A DNA stretch of 64,000 nucleotides from Thalassia testudinum. Lineage: Eukaryota > Streptophyta > Magnoliopsida > Alismatales > Hydrocharitaceae. This document shows, piece after piece, positions 1-9,285 of this stretch (position 1 is the first letter of the stretch; each line of letters begins with the position of its first letter). The position numbers and the translations under genes are program-made. The notes beneath the pieces are model-generated. The model saw only the letters and a list, made by a program, of their open reading frames with translations, did no database searches and was not told where the DNA came from. Where the stretch lies: NCBI GenBank assembly GCA_037157565.1, contig JAZHRO010000063.1, positions 8,476,001-8,540,000 of the forward strand, given 5' to 3'.

Positions 1-240
1 AGGTTTTTGATGGGCAATGAGTTTGTCCAAGTTATCTTTCCCCTTTGTAAATTTGGCTAGGTCCTCAAGAAGTTGGTTTGACTTTTCTTTGAGATGATTT
101 ATCTCTATTTTCATTATATCTAGTTTATCTTCTAATGCCCTAATCTCTACTCTAAGTAAGCCATTTTCATCCTTTTTAAAAGAGTTTGATTTTTCAAGCA
201 CATGGATTTTGTCGATTAATTCTTCTCTATCTAAAAATTT
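1..240 (-). pseudogene. Copia gag continuation past an in-frame stop
   Basis: Past the TAA at 241-243 the same minus frame stays open to the window edge. It encodes more charged heptad-like coiled coil and then a K-G-x-x-x-L-D-K-L segment that in SIRE gag-pol lies just before the protease region. The stop therefore interrupts the family protein and does not end it. A programmed stop cannot be excluded, because SIRE elements use an in-frame stop elsewhere (before the env-like ORF). Confidence 0.6.
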
Positions 241-1548
241 TTATTCATTCATTGCTGTATACAAATCATTTGTTAATGACTCTTTCTCAATCATTAGATT
301 TCTTATTTGCATATTTAAAGCAGTGGTTTCTTTTGTAAGAATTAGATTCTTTTCTTCAAGATTATTGATTAATCTCTTATTTTCTAACTTTTCTTCTTTT
401 AAAGCCTTGCTTTGGGTTTTTGTTTTCTTAAGATCTATATATAATGAATCAAAGGCATCTTGTAATTCATCTAAAGAGTAGGGGTTTACCTCAGGTTCCT
501 CAGATTCAGACTCGGAACCATCATTTGTTGCCATTAGTCCCAAGCATGCCATTTCTTCATTTGTTTCCTCCTCCTCTTCTTCTTCGGAGGTGGAGTCATC
601 CCAAGTTGCTTGAAATGCCTTCTTCTTGAATCCTTTCGGCTTGGAGATCTTCTTGTAGTCGGAAGGCTTCTTGGGTTTCTTCTCCTCATCCCTTTTGAGT
701 AAGGGACAATTTTTCCTTATGTGACCTCTCTTTTTGCAATTATAGCAAATTAGAGGTTCTTCCTCTCTTTTCCTTCCCTTGATCTCTCTTCTATTTCTGA
801 GAAACTTTTTAGCTAATAAAACAAATTCTTCGTCATCGATACTTACCTCATCATCCGAAGTAGCTTTGAAGGTTAAGGTCTTCTTCTTTGTCTCCGATGA
901 GATTGATTTCTTCTTTTGCTCCATTTTTGATTCGTAAGCCATGAGATTCCCAAGTAGATTTTCCATGTCTAGATCCTCTACTTGGTTGGCTTCTTCTATT
1001 GCCATTACCTTTTGCTCCCACTCGGGTCCAAGGGAGAGAAGGAGTTTCCCTTGAAGCTCCCCCTTTATAAATGTCTTTCCCAAAGACTTGAGGTTATTCA
1101 CGATTAACGTGAATCGGGTGTACATGTCCCCAAGTTTTTCATTCTCCTTTATAGAGAAAGCTTCGAATTCCTGCGATAACAAGTTTATCTTTGAGGATTT
1201 AACTTTAGATGTACCTTCGTGAGTTACCTCCAAGGTTCTCCAGATCTCGTGGGCGGTTTCGCATTGGCTGATGCAGTTGAATTCCTCCGAGCTGAGAGCG
1301 CAGTAGAGTGAGTTCATTGCCTTGGCATTCAGTCCAAGGTGATGGATTTGCTCCACTGTGTAACCTATTTTTGGTTTCTCAGGAATGACGTATGCGGATT
1401 CGCATTTCTCCCAAATGGAGAAATCGTTGGCTTGAAGCCACATCTTCATTCTCAGCTTCCAGTAAGTGTAGTTGGTTCCTTCGAAGAGTGGTGGTCGAGT
1501 GGTGGATTGCCCCTCCAATCTGCTTGTGGAAATGGCCTTCCCCTCCAT
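241..1548 (-). CDS. Copia gag polyprotein (UBN2 type, CCHC zinc knuckle)
   Basis: A 435-codon open frame encodes the capsid/nucleocapsid protein that would package the element RNA in cytoplasmic particles. Residues about 15-60 hold the usual copia-gag opening (FEGTNYTYWKLRMKMWL), followed by the UBN2 region to about residue 215 (LLGNLMAYE). One CCHC knuckle, CYNCKKRGHIRKNCP, lies near residue 273. A Lys-rich linker, an acidic run (TSEEEEEEETNEE) and a predicted coiled coil follow. The start ATG lies about 40 bases downstream of the PBS, as expected for a first ORF. The frame ends in a TAA, but similar coiled-coil coding continues beyond it in the same frame, so this stop may be a nonsense mutation. 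SIRE gag proteins are usually longer than this. Confidence 0.85.
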   Translation of the reverse strand: MEGKAISTSRLEGQSTTRPPLFEGTNYTYWKLRMKMWLQANDFSIWEKCESAYVIPEKPKIGYTVEQIHHLGLNAKAMNSLYCALSSEEFNCISQCETAHEIWRTLEVTHEGTSKVKSSKINLLSQEFEAFSIKENEKLGDMYTRFTLIVNNLKSLGKTFIKGELQGKLLLSLGPEWEQKVMAIEEANQVEDLDMENLLGNLMAYESKMEQKKKSISSETKKKTLTFKATSDDEVSIDDEEFVLLAKKFLRNRREIKGRKREEEPLICYNCKKRGHIRKNCPLLKRDEEKKPKKPSDYKKISKPKGFKKKAFQATWDDSTSEEEEEEETNEEMACLGLMATNDGSESESEEPEVNPYSLDELQDAFDSLYIDLKKTKTQSKALKEEKLENKRLINNLEEKNLILTKETTALNMQIRNLMIEKESLTNDLYTAMNE

Positions 1549-1589
1549 GTGATCTTTCCGCGGATGTTACTCCTGTAGGCGGAAAACCT

Positions 1590-1601
1590 GCTCTGATACC
1601 A
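1590..1601 (-). other. Primer-binding site, initiator tRNA-Met type
   Basis: On the minus strand this reads TGGTATCAGAGC, the standard Ty1/copia PBS complementary to the 3' end of plant initiator methionine tRNA. It starts two bases inside the LTR end at 1604. That fixes the element's orientation and the inner LTR border. Confidence 0.92.
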
Positions 1602-2143
1602 AATGAAATTGTACAAGAGGGGGGGAATAGTGAAATTATAGAATATTGTAATAAAAAAGATTCAATCACACAATGTACTCAATTATTTTTAGGTGGAAAC
1701 CCAAGATGGGTGAAAACCACCACCTAAGCCAATCTCTTGACTTAGGATTTTTGATCACAAGGTGATCAATCCACCAACCACACTACTTAAACGAGGGTAG
1801 TGTACCTCAATTACAAATCCTACCTCCGATCCCTAAATGGAGGTTTCTCCCTTCAAAATGAAGAGACGGGGACCCGACAGACCGGATACCCAAAGTACAG
1901 AAATTAAGAAGTAAAATAACACCTATAGAGCACCCCAATAATTTAGTTACTTTCTTATCTACTAAGTATGAAAAGAACTCCCTGATGACTTGCAGAACGG
2001 AGTGAGCCGGGAGTATGGATTTGCCCTTTGATCAGAGTATTAGCACAGTACAAGGGCAAAATGGAGCTTAAAGTAGTGAGCAAGAGATTTTTCTAATGGA
2101 TTTGTATCTCAAGAGGTGTGTATTGCCTAAGAGGAGTTGTAGT

Positions 2144-2152
2144 CTATTTATA
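2144..2152 (-). promoter_or_regulatory. TATA box of Cop-A LTR
   Basis: The minus strand reads TATAAATAG. It lies about 120 bp downstream, in LTR orientation, of the nearest intact GACGTC palindrome. The array is therefore where an upstream enhancer would be. Confidence 0.6.
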
Positions 2153-2274
2153 GGCAAGTTTGGAACCTTCAAGAACACTTGGGAGAGCTCTTCTAGCCGT
2201 TGGAAACAAATCCCAAGAGTTTAGGACGAAATCCACACAAAATCAGGGCAATGATGAGTCTGACAGCAACATCA

Positions 2275-2853
2275 GACGTCTAATTATAGGATCAGACGTC
2301 TTACAGGACGTCTGATTTTACCTATGGTCGTCTAATATTGCAGGACATCCTCAACAGACTCTATTGGATCAAAAGAAGGACGTCTGATTATTTCATTGGA
2401 CGTCTAATGAATGGTGGATTCGTTCCTGTTGTCATCAGATCCAAACAGGGTTTAAGGTTTAGATGATCAGACGTCGTTATGGACGTCTGAGAACATTAAC
2501 AGACGTTTGGAAACCTAAATACTGTTCCCTACTTCATCTGCCAAAAGATTGTGTGGCCGTAAAGAGATACGCATAGAAAATCATGGCCAACGGTTCAAAG
2601 GCAGACGTCTGGAAGTGTGTCAAGACGTCTGGAAATTGTTTTTGGCATAGGCGAAGTCTAACGGTTAGTATGAGGACGTTTGGGTAAACAATCAGACGTC
2701 TGTTAAAGATTATCGACGTCTGAAAGTGAAGTCCTTCGACTGATGTTTATGAGGAGACAAACAAAGGCAGAAATCTTTGAAATTAGATGTCTGATACATT
2801 TGTCAGACGTCTTAAAGTGAAAAATCAGACATCTGACCGTTGTCCTGGACGTC
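2275..2853. repeat. Array of GACGTC-centred palindromes with 20-bp phase
   Basis: Thirteen intact GACGTC hexamers start at 2275, 2295, 2307, 2379, 2399, 2470, 2482, 2604, 2624, 2695, 2715, 2806 and 2848, mostly within (T/C)AGACGTCTGR. Decayed copies fill other 20-bp steps: GTCGTC 2327, GACGTT 2502, GACGTT 2675, GATGTC 2786, GACATC 2828. A 6-mer is expected by chance about once in 4 kb. The spacing recalls cooperative binding by dimeric factors; GACGTC is the core of bZIP C-box/CRE-like sites. Function is inference. Confidence 0.88.
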
Positions 2854-3270
2854 TGATAAAAGTATAAGTGTTGGGTTTTTGTTTCTAATTTATTCTAAGT
2901 GTAGAGAGCCTAAGTTAGCTATTTAGAGGTTTTGTTTGGGGGCTCTTTACAATATTTCTAGACTCAAATAAAATGAAAAATACAACCTTTGAAAGTTTAC
3001 ATGAAAAAGCCTAAGACCTAATACTTATGCTACTCGTCTTCACGCTTTTAATCTCCCGTCTTGGAAAGCTTTTTGAAATCCTGCAAATATGTTATTACAG
3101 AGAGAAAATAATATGCTATGCTTATTTTTTATTTCATTTTCTTCATTTTGTAAAATCATCAAAATATTATCTACGAGTGGTTGAACTAACAGTGGCGTCA
3201 TCTAGGCCACCCAACATCGGCCAGCAATGCCTACTCCCACCTCTCCAACATCCGCGACCTTCATTCCCAC

Positions 3271-3292
3271 CCGTTGGATCTTGATCCAACGG
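3271..3292. promoter_or_regulatory. Conserved LTR hairpin, GTTGGAT/ATCCAAC
   Basis: A perfect inverted repeat: CCGTTGGAT, a 4-nt loop, ATCCAACGG. Equivalent hairpins lie at 9237-9258, 31875-31895, 38452-38473, 39554-39573 and 41008-41029, each in an Athila LTR. Where the LTR is unbroken the tRNA-like A box follows about 50-80 bp later. Confidence 0.75.
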
Positions 3293-3343
3293 CTGAGAAG
3301 CTCTCCCCCACCGCAAGCGTTAAATCGTCTGCTTGACAAAGTA

Positions 3344-3415
3344 GACATCTTGGCATGTTGGTTGGGGCGCTGAACTCCAAGGGAGGGCCACGGGTTCGAA
3401 TCCCCATAGCCCCCC
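3344..3415 (+). other. tRNA-like module (A box + B box) in LTR
   Basis: An A-box-like TGGCATGTTGG (3351-3361) is followed 42 nt later by GGTTCGAATCC (3393-3403), an exact match to the Pol III B-box consensus. The B box is flanked by short complementary arms (GGG/CCC) like a T arm. No complete acceptor or anticodon stem is evident, so this is not called a tRNA gene. Four other Athila LTRs carry the same module at the same spacing. Confidence 0.65.
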
Positions 3416-4088
3416 AATTGAGGAATTGAGCACAACAGTAGCAAGGCACGTGCGTGCGTGGGGCGCAGCGCAGCATGATAGCGTGCACCAGGGAGACTAC
3501 GTGGACCAGCCTGTGCAAGCGTGTGCAGCACGGGTGCATGGAGAGCGCAGCATTAGCAGAGCGGGTGTCAGTGGGGATATGCGCGTAGCTTCAACGATGC
3601 GGGCCTTTAGTGATGCTTGTAGTTACCACTAATGGCCTGTGCGCACTAGCAAAGGAATTGAAGGCACAGATCTTCAGCGACAGAAGAGGCGGATCTGTAG
3701 CGACGTTTACGGGTGTCAAAAATGACCCATATACGAATTTGTTCTTCCTCCTCCACTGTAAAAGGATCTACCCACCACCATTCCAAACCATCTTTCCTTT
3801 CTTCATCTCACCACCTCCAAGGCTCTAGAGCTTGTCCCAAGCCCAGGATGCTCCTCTAGAGTAGAACCAAACTTTTCCCTGCCTCTCACCACCCTTCGTG
3901 GAGCATCTTGTGGCCATCCTCTCACCACCCTTTGGGAAGAAGATCCTCGCCGTGATGTTGTCCTTCCTTGTCCTCTGTCCTCTAGCTGCATCCCCGTTCG
4001 TCCTGCTCCTCACCACCTTCCTCTAGGCATCGTCAGAGCGAGTCATCCTCCAAGCGATCGCCAAGGGGGATTTCTCTCACCTCTTTCT

Positions 4089-4955
4089 TTTTTTTTTGAA
4101 ATAGAAAGGAGAGCTATCGTCTTACGATAGCAATCTGGAGCAGTATATTATGTGCAAAGCAAGGGAAATTACAAAAAGGATCCCCAAGAGTGTATGAAGG
4201 ACCAGCATTCTCTTACAATACTCTCACAACATACCGGCCTCTCTTGAAAATGTCTCTCATTCCTTGCCTTCCAAACACACTAAATAGTGCAGCCATGTGG
4301 ACATGTGGCTTCCCTCTCACCTCAAACTCGTGCCAGATAGAATCTCACTCTGGTAATGGCTCCTGACAAATTTTTCTCTAGATGACATCAGTGACAAGGC
4401 AAGAAGAAAGGAGGTGATTTACATTGTCAGTACTCATCTCACACAAAAAACAAACATGGTGATCAGTACCCAACCTTCTGTGGTGTAGATCACTTGTGAT
4501 TAAACCATCTCTCCCGCATAGCCAAAGGAAAATTTGTACCTTGAGAGGAATTTTTAACAAACAGATCTTCTTGTCAATGAAATCATATCTCTAACCCTCT
4601 TCAATGTTCAACATTTTGTTATAGCCAGATTGGACACTAAAAATCCCCTCCCACAGATATCTGTCCTCCATTCCAGGCCTAGGTCTGAAGCTCTCAAGGT
4701 CTGATATAAGCCTTCTCTTTTCTTCCCACAGTCGAGTAGCTCTTTTGCTGGACTCCTCACCATCCGGATTCTAGCTGCTGCTGTTGCAGGACTAGACCTT
4801 GCTGATAGTGGCATCCTTGTCTACTGCTGCAGCAAAAGCTCTTGGATAGAGCTCCTTCAAGACACCCAGTTCAGACCATCCCTCCATCTAGAAATTGAAG
4901 GACTTGCCATCTCCAAGTGATGGTTGCAACAGATGGAAGTGATCAGTCAATGCCA
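4089..4955 (-). mobile_element. 5'-truncated LINE with poly(A) and 16-bp target duplication
   Basis: A 0.87-kb insertion in the Ath-1 5' LTR. The T run at its left end is the poly(A) tail of a minus-strand copy. The 16-bp sequence TCTCTCACCTCTTTCT occurs at 4073-4088 and again at 4956-4971, a long target duplication typical of target-primed reverse transcription. The coding remnant is the C-terminal end of a plant LINE RT protein. The 5' part, with endonuclease and most of RT, is absent. Confidence 0.85.
4378..4560 (-). pseudogene. LINE reverse transcriptase C-terminal zinc-binding domain (zf-RVT-like)
   Basis: The translated remnant contains IPLKVQIFLWLCGRDGL, then CFLCEMSTDNVNHLLSSC, the C-x2-C..H..C pattern of the zinc-binding region after RT in plant LINEs and RNase H-less relatives. 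Frames before and after are interrupted: related reading continues to about 4814 in another frame. The frame ends about 290 bp from the poly(A) end, the rest being 3' UTR. Confidence 0.7.
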
Positions 4956-5399
4956 TCTCTCACCTCTTTCTATCTTTGTTTCACTTTCGTAGTTGTAACA
5001 AATAGTTGTTCATGAATAGATGATTGTTTCTCTCTCTTTCTCCCTCCCTCTCTCTTATATTTTTGTAAGTAGATGAAGTTTTCATCGACCTAATTTCTTG
5101 TTTGATAAAAATACAAAAAAATTATCAAAGAAAAAAATGATAAAAAGAAATAAAGTGAAATGTGGATTTTCATAAAACCAAATGTTCGCCTCCCCGTGTT
5201 CGACCCGGGACTTACTTTTTGAGTTTCGGTTATAAATTTTATTTGATAGATGCGTTTTGCGAGCTACGACAGCAGGTCCTTCGAACCCTGATTTGAATTT
5301 GCAAAGTGCTCCTGCATCAGAATTCCATTCTTTGCAAGCTCTTATGGGACGTGAGTTTGTGAACTAGCTGGAGTCAGCTTGTCCTTCGGGCCAGCTCTT

Positions 5400-6100
5400 C
5401 TTGGAACCTTATGGGTTCCAAACCGGGGCCTTTGATCCCAGTTTTTCTGATCTTTCCTCATCCTCATCTTATGTGGATGTTCATGCTGTACAAGAGAATG
5501 TTAGGTCCAACCCTTACTCGAATTCCTACAATCCTGGTTGGAAAAATCCCCCTAACTTCTCTTGAAAAGATCAAGGGCAGTAGACCCAATATCGACCCAA
5601 CAATTATGTACCGTAAAAACCAATGGGTTAGGGTCATGTACATACTCAATTGCCCCTGAATCAGGTTAATCAGTCCATGTGGAATTCTCAACAACCCGCT
5701 AGGCAGGCTGATTTAAACCTGAAGATGGTAGAAATGCAAGGGTCAATGCTCTAGCTCATGCAACAAATGAAAACTTCGTTGGACACCTTGCAATCCGGAC
5801 TTAGTGCAAACAACTGACAGCCTGGATCTTTACCATCACAACCTATATCAAACCCAAGGAATGTACAGAACCAAGGCGCTGGGCCTCAAGGGTTTGGTAA
5901 TGGTGGGGAGCCGTATGCTCAAGCTCATGCTATCTATTAGGCTACCCCAGTCCCTCCCAGAGCAAACCAAGTTCCCACCATAATCAATCGAGAGCCTCTT
6001 GTTTTGCCTAATCCTCCTCAAGGCACTAACCAATAGCATTTTGCCACTGTAAATACCATCACCTTGAGGAGTGGTAGTAGGCACAAGGGACCCACCCAAT
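5400..6100 (+). pseudogene. Athila-type gag C-terminal remnant
   Basis: Positions 5509-5565 encode NPYSNSYNPGWKNPPNFSW, the C-terminal motif of Athila gag, also seen in Ath-8. Glutamine- and asparagine-rich coding follows with several stops and frame changes (for example near 5658). The Retrotrans_gag capsid domain that should precede it is missing. Confidence 0.7.
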
Positions 6101-6191
6101 CCCATGTCAACACCATTAAGCCCCGTAGTAAGAATTCTAGACTCCCAACTAAGAATGTGATCAACAAAACATCAGAGTCTGATTTGGGAGT

Positions 6192-6812
6192 ATGTTTCTG
6201 TTGTGTGGGCAAACAAAAAAATCCGAGGAGAAATTGGTGGAAAGGATGTCCTTACTTCAAGCTTTCAAATTGACAATCATTTTACTCTTTGCGGCTATCG
6301 AATCAATCCACACCTACACCAAAGGTTTACTAAATTCATATAAAGAAAAGCGTAAAGCAGAATATGAAAACAATAGGAGAGTAGTCTTGTCTGATAACAC
6401 AAGCACACTGATCTTAAACAAGCTACCCCCTAAGAAGCAGGACCCGGTAGCCATGCTGATTTCCTACACAATAGGAAACATTACTTCTGACCAGGCCCTC
6501 CTCGACTTGGGTGCTCCCATTAATGTGATCTCCACCTCACTGCATATAGAACTGGGTCTAGGCTACCTAAAACACACTAACATAACCTTACAGTTAGCCA
6601 ATAGATCCATTACAAAGGCAAGGGGTCTTTTGGAGGATGTTTTAGTCAAGGTTTATGATTTGCATTACCTTGCTGATTTCATGACCCTGGACATGGAAGC
6701 ACCAAAACAGCTCAACCACACCCCGATTACTTTGGGAAGACCTTTCTTGGCTACCGCCAAGGTAAGGATTGATTTTGAATCGGGAAATATAGAAATGGCC
6801 TCTGGGATTTAA
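6192..6812 (+). pseudogene. Athila-type retropepsin (aspartic protease)
   Basis: A 206-codon open stretch. Near residue 107 is ALLDLGAPINVIS, the active-site region of gypsy retropepsins (D-L/T/S-G-A). The flap and C-terminal part follow: LTLQLANRS-like, LEDVLVKVYDL and ITLGRPFLATAKVRIDFESG. It would have cleaved the gag polyprotein. The active-site Asp and Gly are present. The true frame probably starts upstream, since the gag-protease linker is also coding. At about 6800 a one-base shift separates it from its C-terminal extension. Confidence 0.8.
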
Positions 6813-6816
6813 TATT

Positions 6817-7230
6817 TTTGAGGTCTCAAAGAAGGATAAAATTAAGTATGGTTTGATGGAGGAGCTTGGCAGAATAGAAGAGGTAATGGCCATACATACC
6901 TTAGACAACCTTTTATTGGCTAACTCAACCCAAACTCAGGAAGAAAATCACACAGTTGTAGGGATAATTGAGGATAATGAAGACATACAACCAACTGTGG
7001 CAACCCAGGATGAGGAAGATATTCATGAAATTGGAAATTTGTTGGATGATTCACATGATCAAGTTAAAACCCAACAATGTCCTCATCCTGAATGTTTAGA
7101 GTTTGAGGTTCAACTTTTGGGTGGGAATCGTGAAGATCAAGATTGTTGGATTAAGCACCCTGATTGTGAGGATGAAATTGAGCTTTGGGGAGAAACTCTT
7201 GAAATGTTAGGTATTCTAGAGTACCCATAA
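6817..7230 (+). pseudogene. Acidic extension after Ath-1 protease
   Basis: About 138 codons in the frame one base off the protease. It is rich in Glu and Asp (EEDIHEIGNLLDD; CEDEIELWGETLEMLG). Athila polyproteins have a poorly conserved linker of this kind between protease and RT. Here it ends in a stop and no RT follows. Confidence 0.55.
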
Positions 7231-7559
7231 ACCCCCAACACACAACAAAACCCTCATCATCCTTGTTCACCCAACCATTGCACAATTTCTATATCCACCC
7301 ACACCTCCTTTGTACTGAATCAACAAAACTCCTATTGAAGACCATTTGGGCTCTCCCTACACCACCAGCTTGCCACTTTCATTGATCATCTCTTTGGCAA
7401 GCCCATTTTCACTCTCCGGGGCCCATATCTAGGGGCCCGAAAATTGTGTTATTGCAGCCTCAATGTTAGTTTTTTTTATTGAGGACATCGCCTATTGGAA
7501 TCTCATGAAAATCAGGTGTTATTCTTCCAATTTTGCCCTCCAATATGCTTTTATTTTAA

Positions 7560-7596
7560 CAATGAGGACATTGCAATAGCTAACCATGGGGGGGTG
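7560..7596 (+). other. CAATGAGGACATTG hairpin plus internal purine tract
   Basis: CAATGAGGACATTG (arms CAATG/CATTG) is followed within 20 bp by CATGGGGGGGTGG. The same pair occurs on the minus strand of Ath-2 (12769-12806) and in Ath-6 (54756-54786). It lies 1.2-1.3 kb before the true PPT each time. A second plus-strand priming site or an RNA signal is possible but inferred. Confidence 0.6.
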
Positions 7597-8839
7597 GATA
7601 TTTTGTGAAATGATTATTTTGTTAGCCCGTACTAGTAATTTCCTGTCTTGTTATCTAAGAAGAAAAAAACTAGAATTGGAGAAGAGAACTTAGGCATTAG
7701 GAGTTGCAAACTTTACGAATCGATACTTTAGGACATGAATACCTAGACTCTTTAGGTCTTCGGGCTTAATCAGCCCAGGTGTCCACTCGAATGTGGACCT
7801 AGTCTCGAGTCCTCGCCAACTAATTTTATTTTAATTTGGCTAATAAATTAAGGTGATAAGTACACGACTTATCAACTCGCCTTCTGATTTGAGGGGAATT
7901 TAAGTCTAAGCATTTACACACTATTTGCACTAACTCACGGTGCTTTTTACGGAAATTAGGTAGCTAATGAACATTCCAGGATAGTATGGTTGACAATTTG
8001 CCATGGGTAACAGTCCACTGGCCGGTTGTCCAGAGCCCAGCTACATGACCATACTCATTCTACTGCTTTTAGGTAAATCTTAGATCAGGGAAGCCACCTT
8101 CTTAGAAAAAGAAAAAAATGATACTCAAAAATAAAAAGAATAAATAGAATAAATAGAATAATAGAAAGAGGAGAAAAAAAAAAGAAAAATAAACCACACT
8201 TCACCACACGAGTATGGCTAGCAAGTTGCTATGGGTAATAGCCCATTGGCCGGTTGTCTAGAGCCCATCTCATAAAAATGCACAAATAATTTCCAAAACA
8301 CTTAGGGAAGAAGCGGGGAAGTAGAATAAACCAGGGAGATATACACTAGGTTCTCCCTTGTGTTGACCCTAAAAAAAGATAGGAAAAAGTATGGAGAAAG
8401 CTACCGATCGGAAAGATAAAATTTTTAAGTAGAAACTCTTAAGGGCACCTAAGGTCGTAGAAATTTGAAGTCTATTTTAACGATTGCCTAGTGAGTCTTT
8501 CACTATTTTCACAAGATGCTTAGCACTTAGAGTCCTTTTCGAGTCTTGGGCGGGTCGGGTAGCCGTAAAAAGTTATTCCGAAACTCTCAAACTCCAAAAG
8601 TCCAAAAAAATTAGAAAAGAAGAAAAAAATAAAAAAATGTATCTTCCCCTTTCGAATAAGGTGAGAGCTTGGGCGGTCTGCATTTTAGTAGACACCCGGG
8701 CACTGTCGAGTTTTTATAACTAGGTCTTGGGTTGAAATTTTCTAAAGCAACCAACAAATCTCACCTAAGTAATCAAACCTTGATTCTACTTTTATACATT
8801 GCATTTAGGTTAATTTTGCTAGGGACTAGAAAAAAGTAA

Positions 8840-8850
8840 GCACGGGGGTA
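8840..8850 (+). other. Polypurine tract of Ath-1
   Basis: GCACGGGGGTA directly before TGATAAACAC, the start of the 3' LTR. The context CTAG..A..GCA.GGGGG matches the PPTs of Ath-2 and Ath-6. Confidence 0.75.
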
Positions 8851-9154
8851 TGATAAACACACATGAGTTCATGATAAAATACTTATTTATGATAGTTCCT
8901 AAGCCTAGCATTGCATTCCATAAGTATAAATAGTGCATAACATGCATTGCATTGCATTTGGGATAGTTTGTGAATTTTGTATATTAATTCTGACATTTCA
9001 TATGGCCAGGAGGCAGTGCGACATCTTTATAGGCTTCGGATGAAGAATCCGACCGTATGGATGGATCCGGAGCGACAATCGCAATCTGACAGCATGGAAA
9101 TCACCTCAATCTGAGCTCTGTGGCATCCTCTGCAAGCAGGGAAAGGTGGACGAT

Positions 9155-9182
9155 CCAGATGGTGCCACGTGGCACCATCTGG
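9155..9182. promoter_or_regulatory. 28-bp perfect palindrome centred on a G-box
   Basis: A perfect 14+14 dyad whose centre reads GGTGCCACGTGGCACC. CACGTG is the plant G-box bound by bHLH and bZIP factors. Related, partly decayed versions lie at the same place in other Athila LTRs: 31981-32000, 38375-38390 and 39629-39650. Confidence 0.75.
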
Positions 9183-9285
9183 AGCACTCAAAGTCATCCA
9201 ACGCCCTTCTAAAGGCCATCCAACAAGCAATCTCAGCCGTTGGAAGCAAATCCAATGGTTGAGAGCCCCCCTCCACCATGTGCCC

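Larger units (their letters stand above)
1..3191 (-). mobile_element. Cop-A: right end of a SIRE-type Ty1/copia element
   Basis: A minus-strand copia element enters from the left edge of the window. Reading leftwards from its 5' end it shows a 5' LTR (3191 to 1604), a primer-binding site and a gag gene. Protease, integrase, RT and the 3' LTR must lie outside the window. It sits in the 5' LTR of the Athila-like element Ath-1, whose sequence resumes at about 3192. The gag type (UBN2-like, one CCHC knuckle, long acidic and coiled-coil tail) and the PBS support SIRE lineage. The outer LTR end, reading TGTTAGTTC on the minus strand, compares with TGTTGGAAC in Cop-B. Confidence 0.85.
1604..3191 (-). 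repeat. 5' LTR of Cop-A
   Basis: About 1.59 kb. In plus coordinates it opens with TGAAATTGTACAAGAGGGGG, which resembles the matching end of the Cop-B LTR at 45256 (both run on into GGGGGG..GAATAGTG). It closes with GAACTAACA at 3191, where Ath-1 LTR sequence resumes. It contains the GACGTC palindrome array and, downstream of it in transcription order, a TATA box. The window lacks the left LTR, so target duplication cannot be checked. Confidence 0.75.
3192..5310 (+). repeat. 5' LTR of Ath-1, truncated at both ends
   Basis: This matches the 3' LTR from the GTTGGAT hairpin (3271) and tRNA-like module (3351-3403) through a long C/T-rich stretch (3730-4070, 4972-5070) to CCTCCCCGTGTTCGACCCGG near 5190. 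The left part is lost beyond the Cop-A insertion. The right end fades out near 5300 without TG..CA or PBS and runs directly into gag C-terminal sequence, so a deletion joined them. The segment 4073-4971 is a LINE plus its target duplication. Confidence 0.65.
7231..8850 (+). other. Non-coding 3' region of Ath-1 up to the PPT
   Basis: No RT, integrase or other recognisable coding. It holds an internal polypurine-like motif (7560-7596), two copies of a 38-bp ATGGGTAA-led repeat (8002-8039 and 8230-8267), A-rich low-complexity sequence (about 8100-8190) and the PPT. Ath-6 has a similar layout between integrase and LTR, including an ATGGGC-led repeat. Confidence 0.6.

Noticed and set aside
2275..2853. 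CRISPR-like or satellite array
   Set aside because: Units are short palindromes with variable spacers and irregular larger intervals, in a plant LTR. Neither a CRISPR repeat structure nor a satellite monomer fits.
3344..3415. A functional tRNA gene
   Set aside because: A and B boxes are good, but acceptor stem, D stem and anticodon arm do not pair well and sister copies are diverged. Listed as a tRNA-like module instead.
6192..7230. A domesticated host protease gene
   Set aside because: The retropepsin fold is recognisable, but a frameshift at about 6800, the flanking gag remnant and the PPT with LTR show it is part of a retrotransposon.
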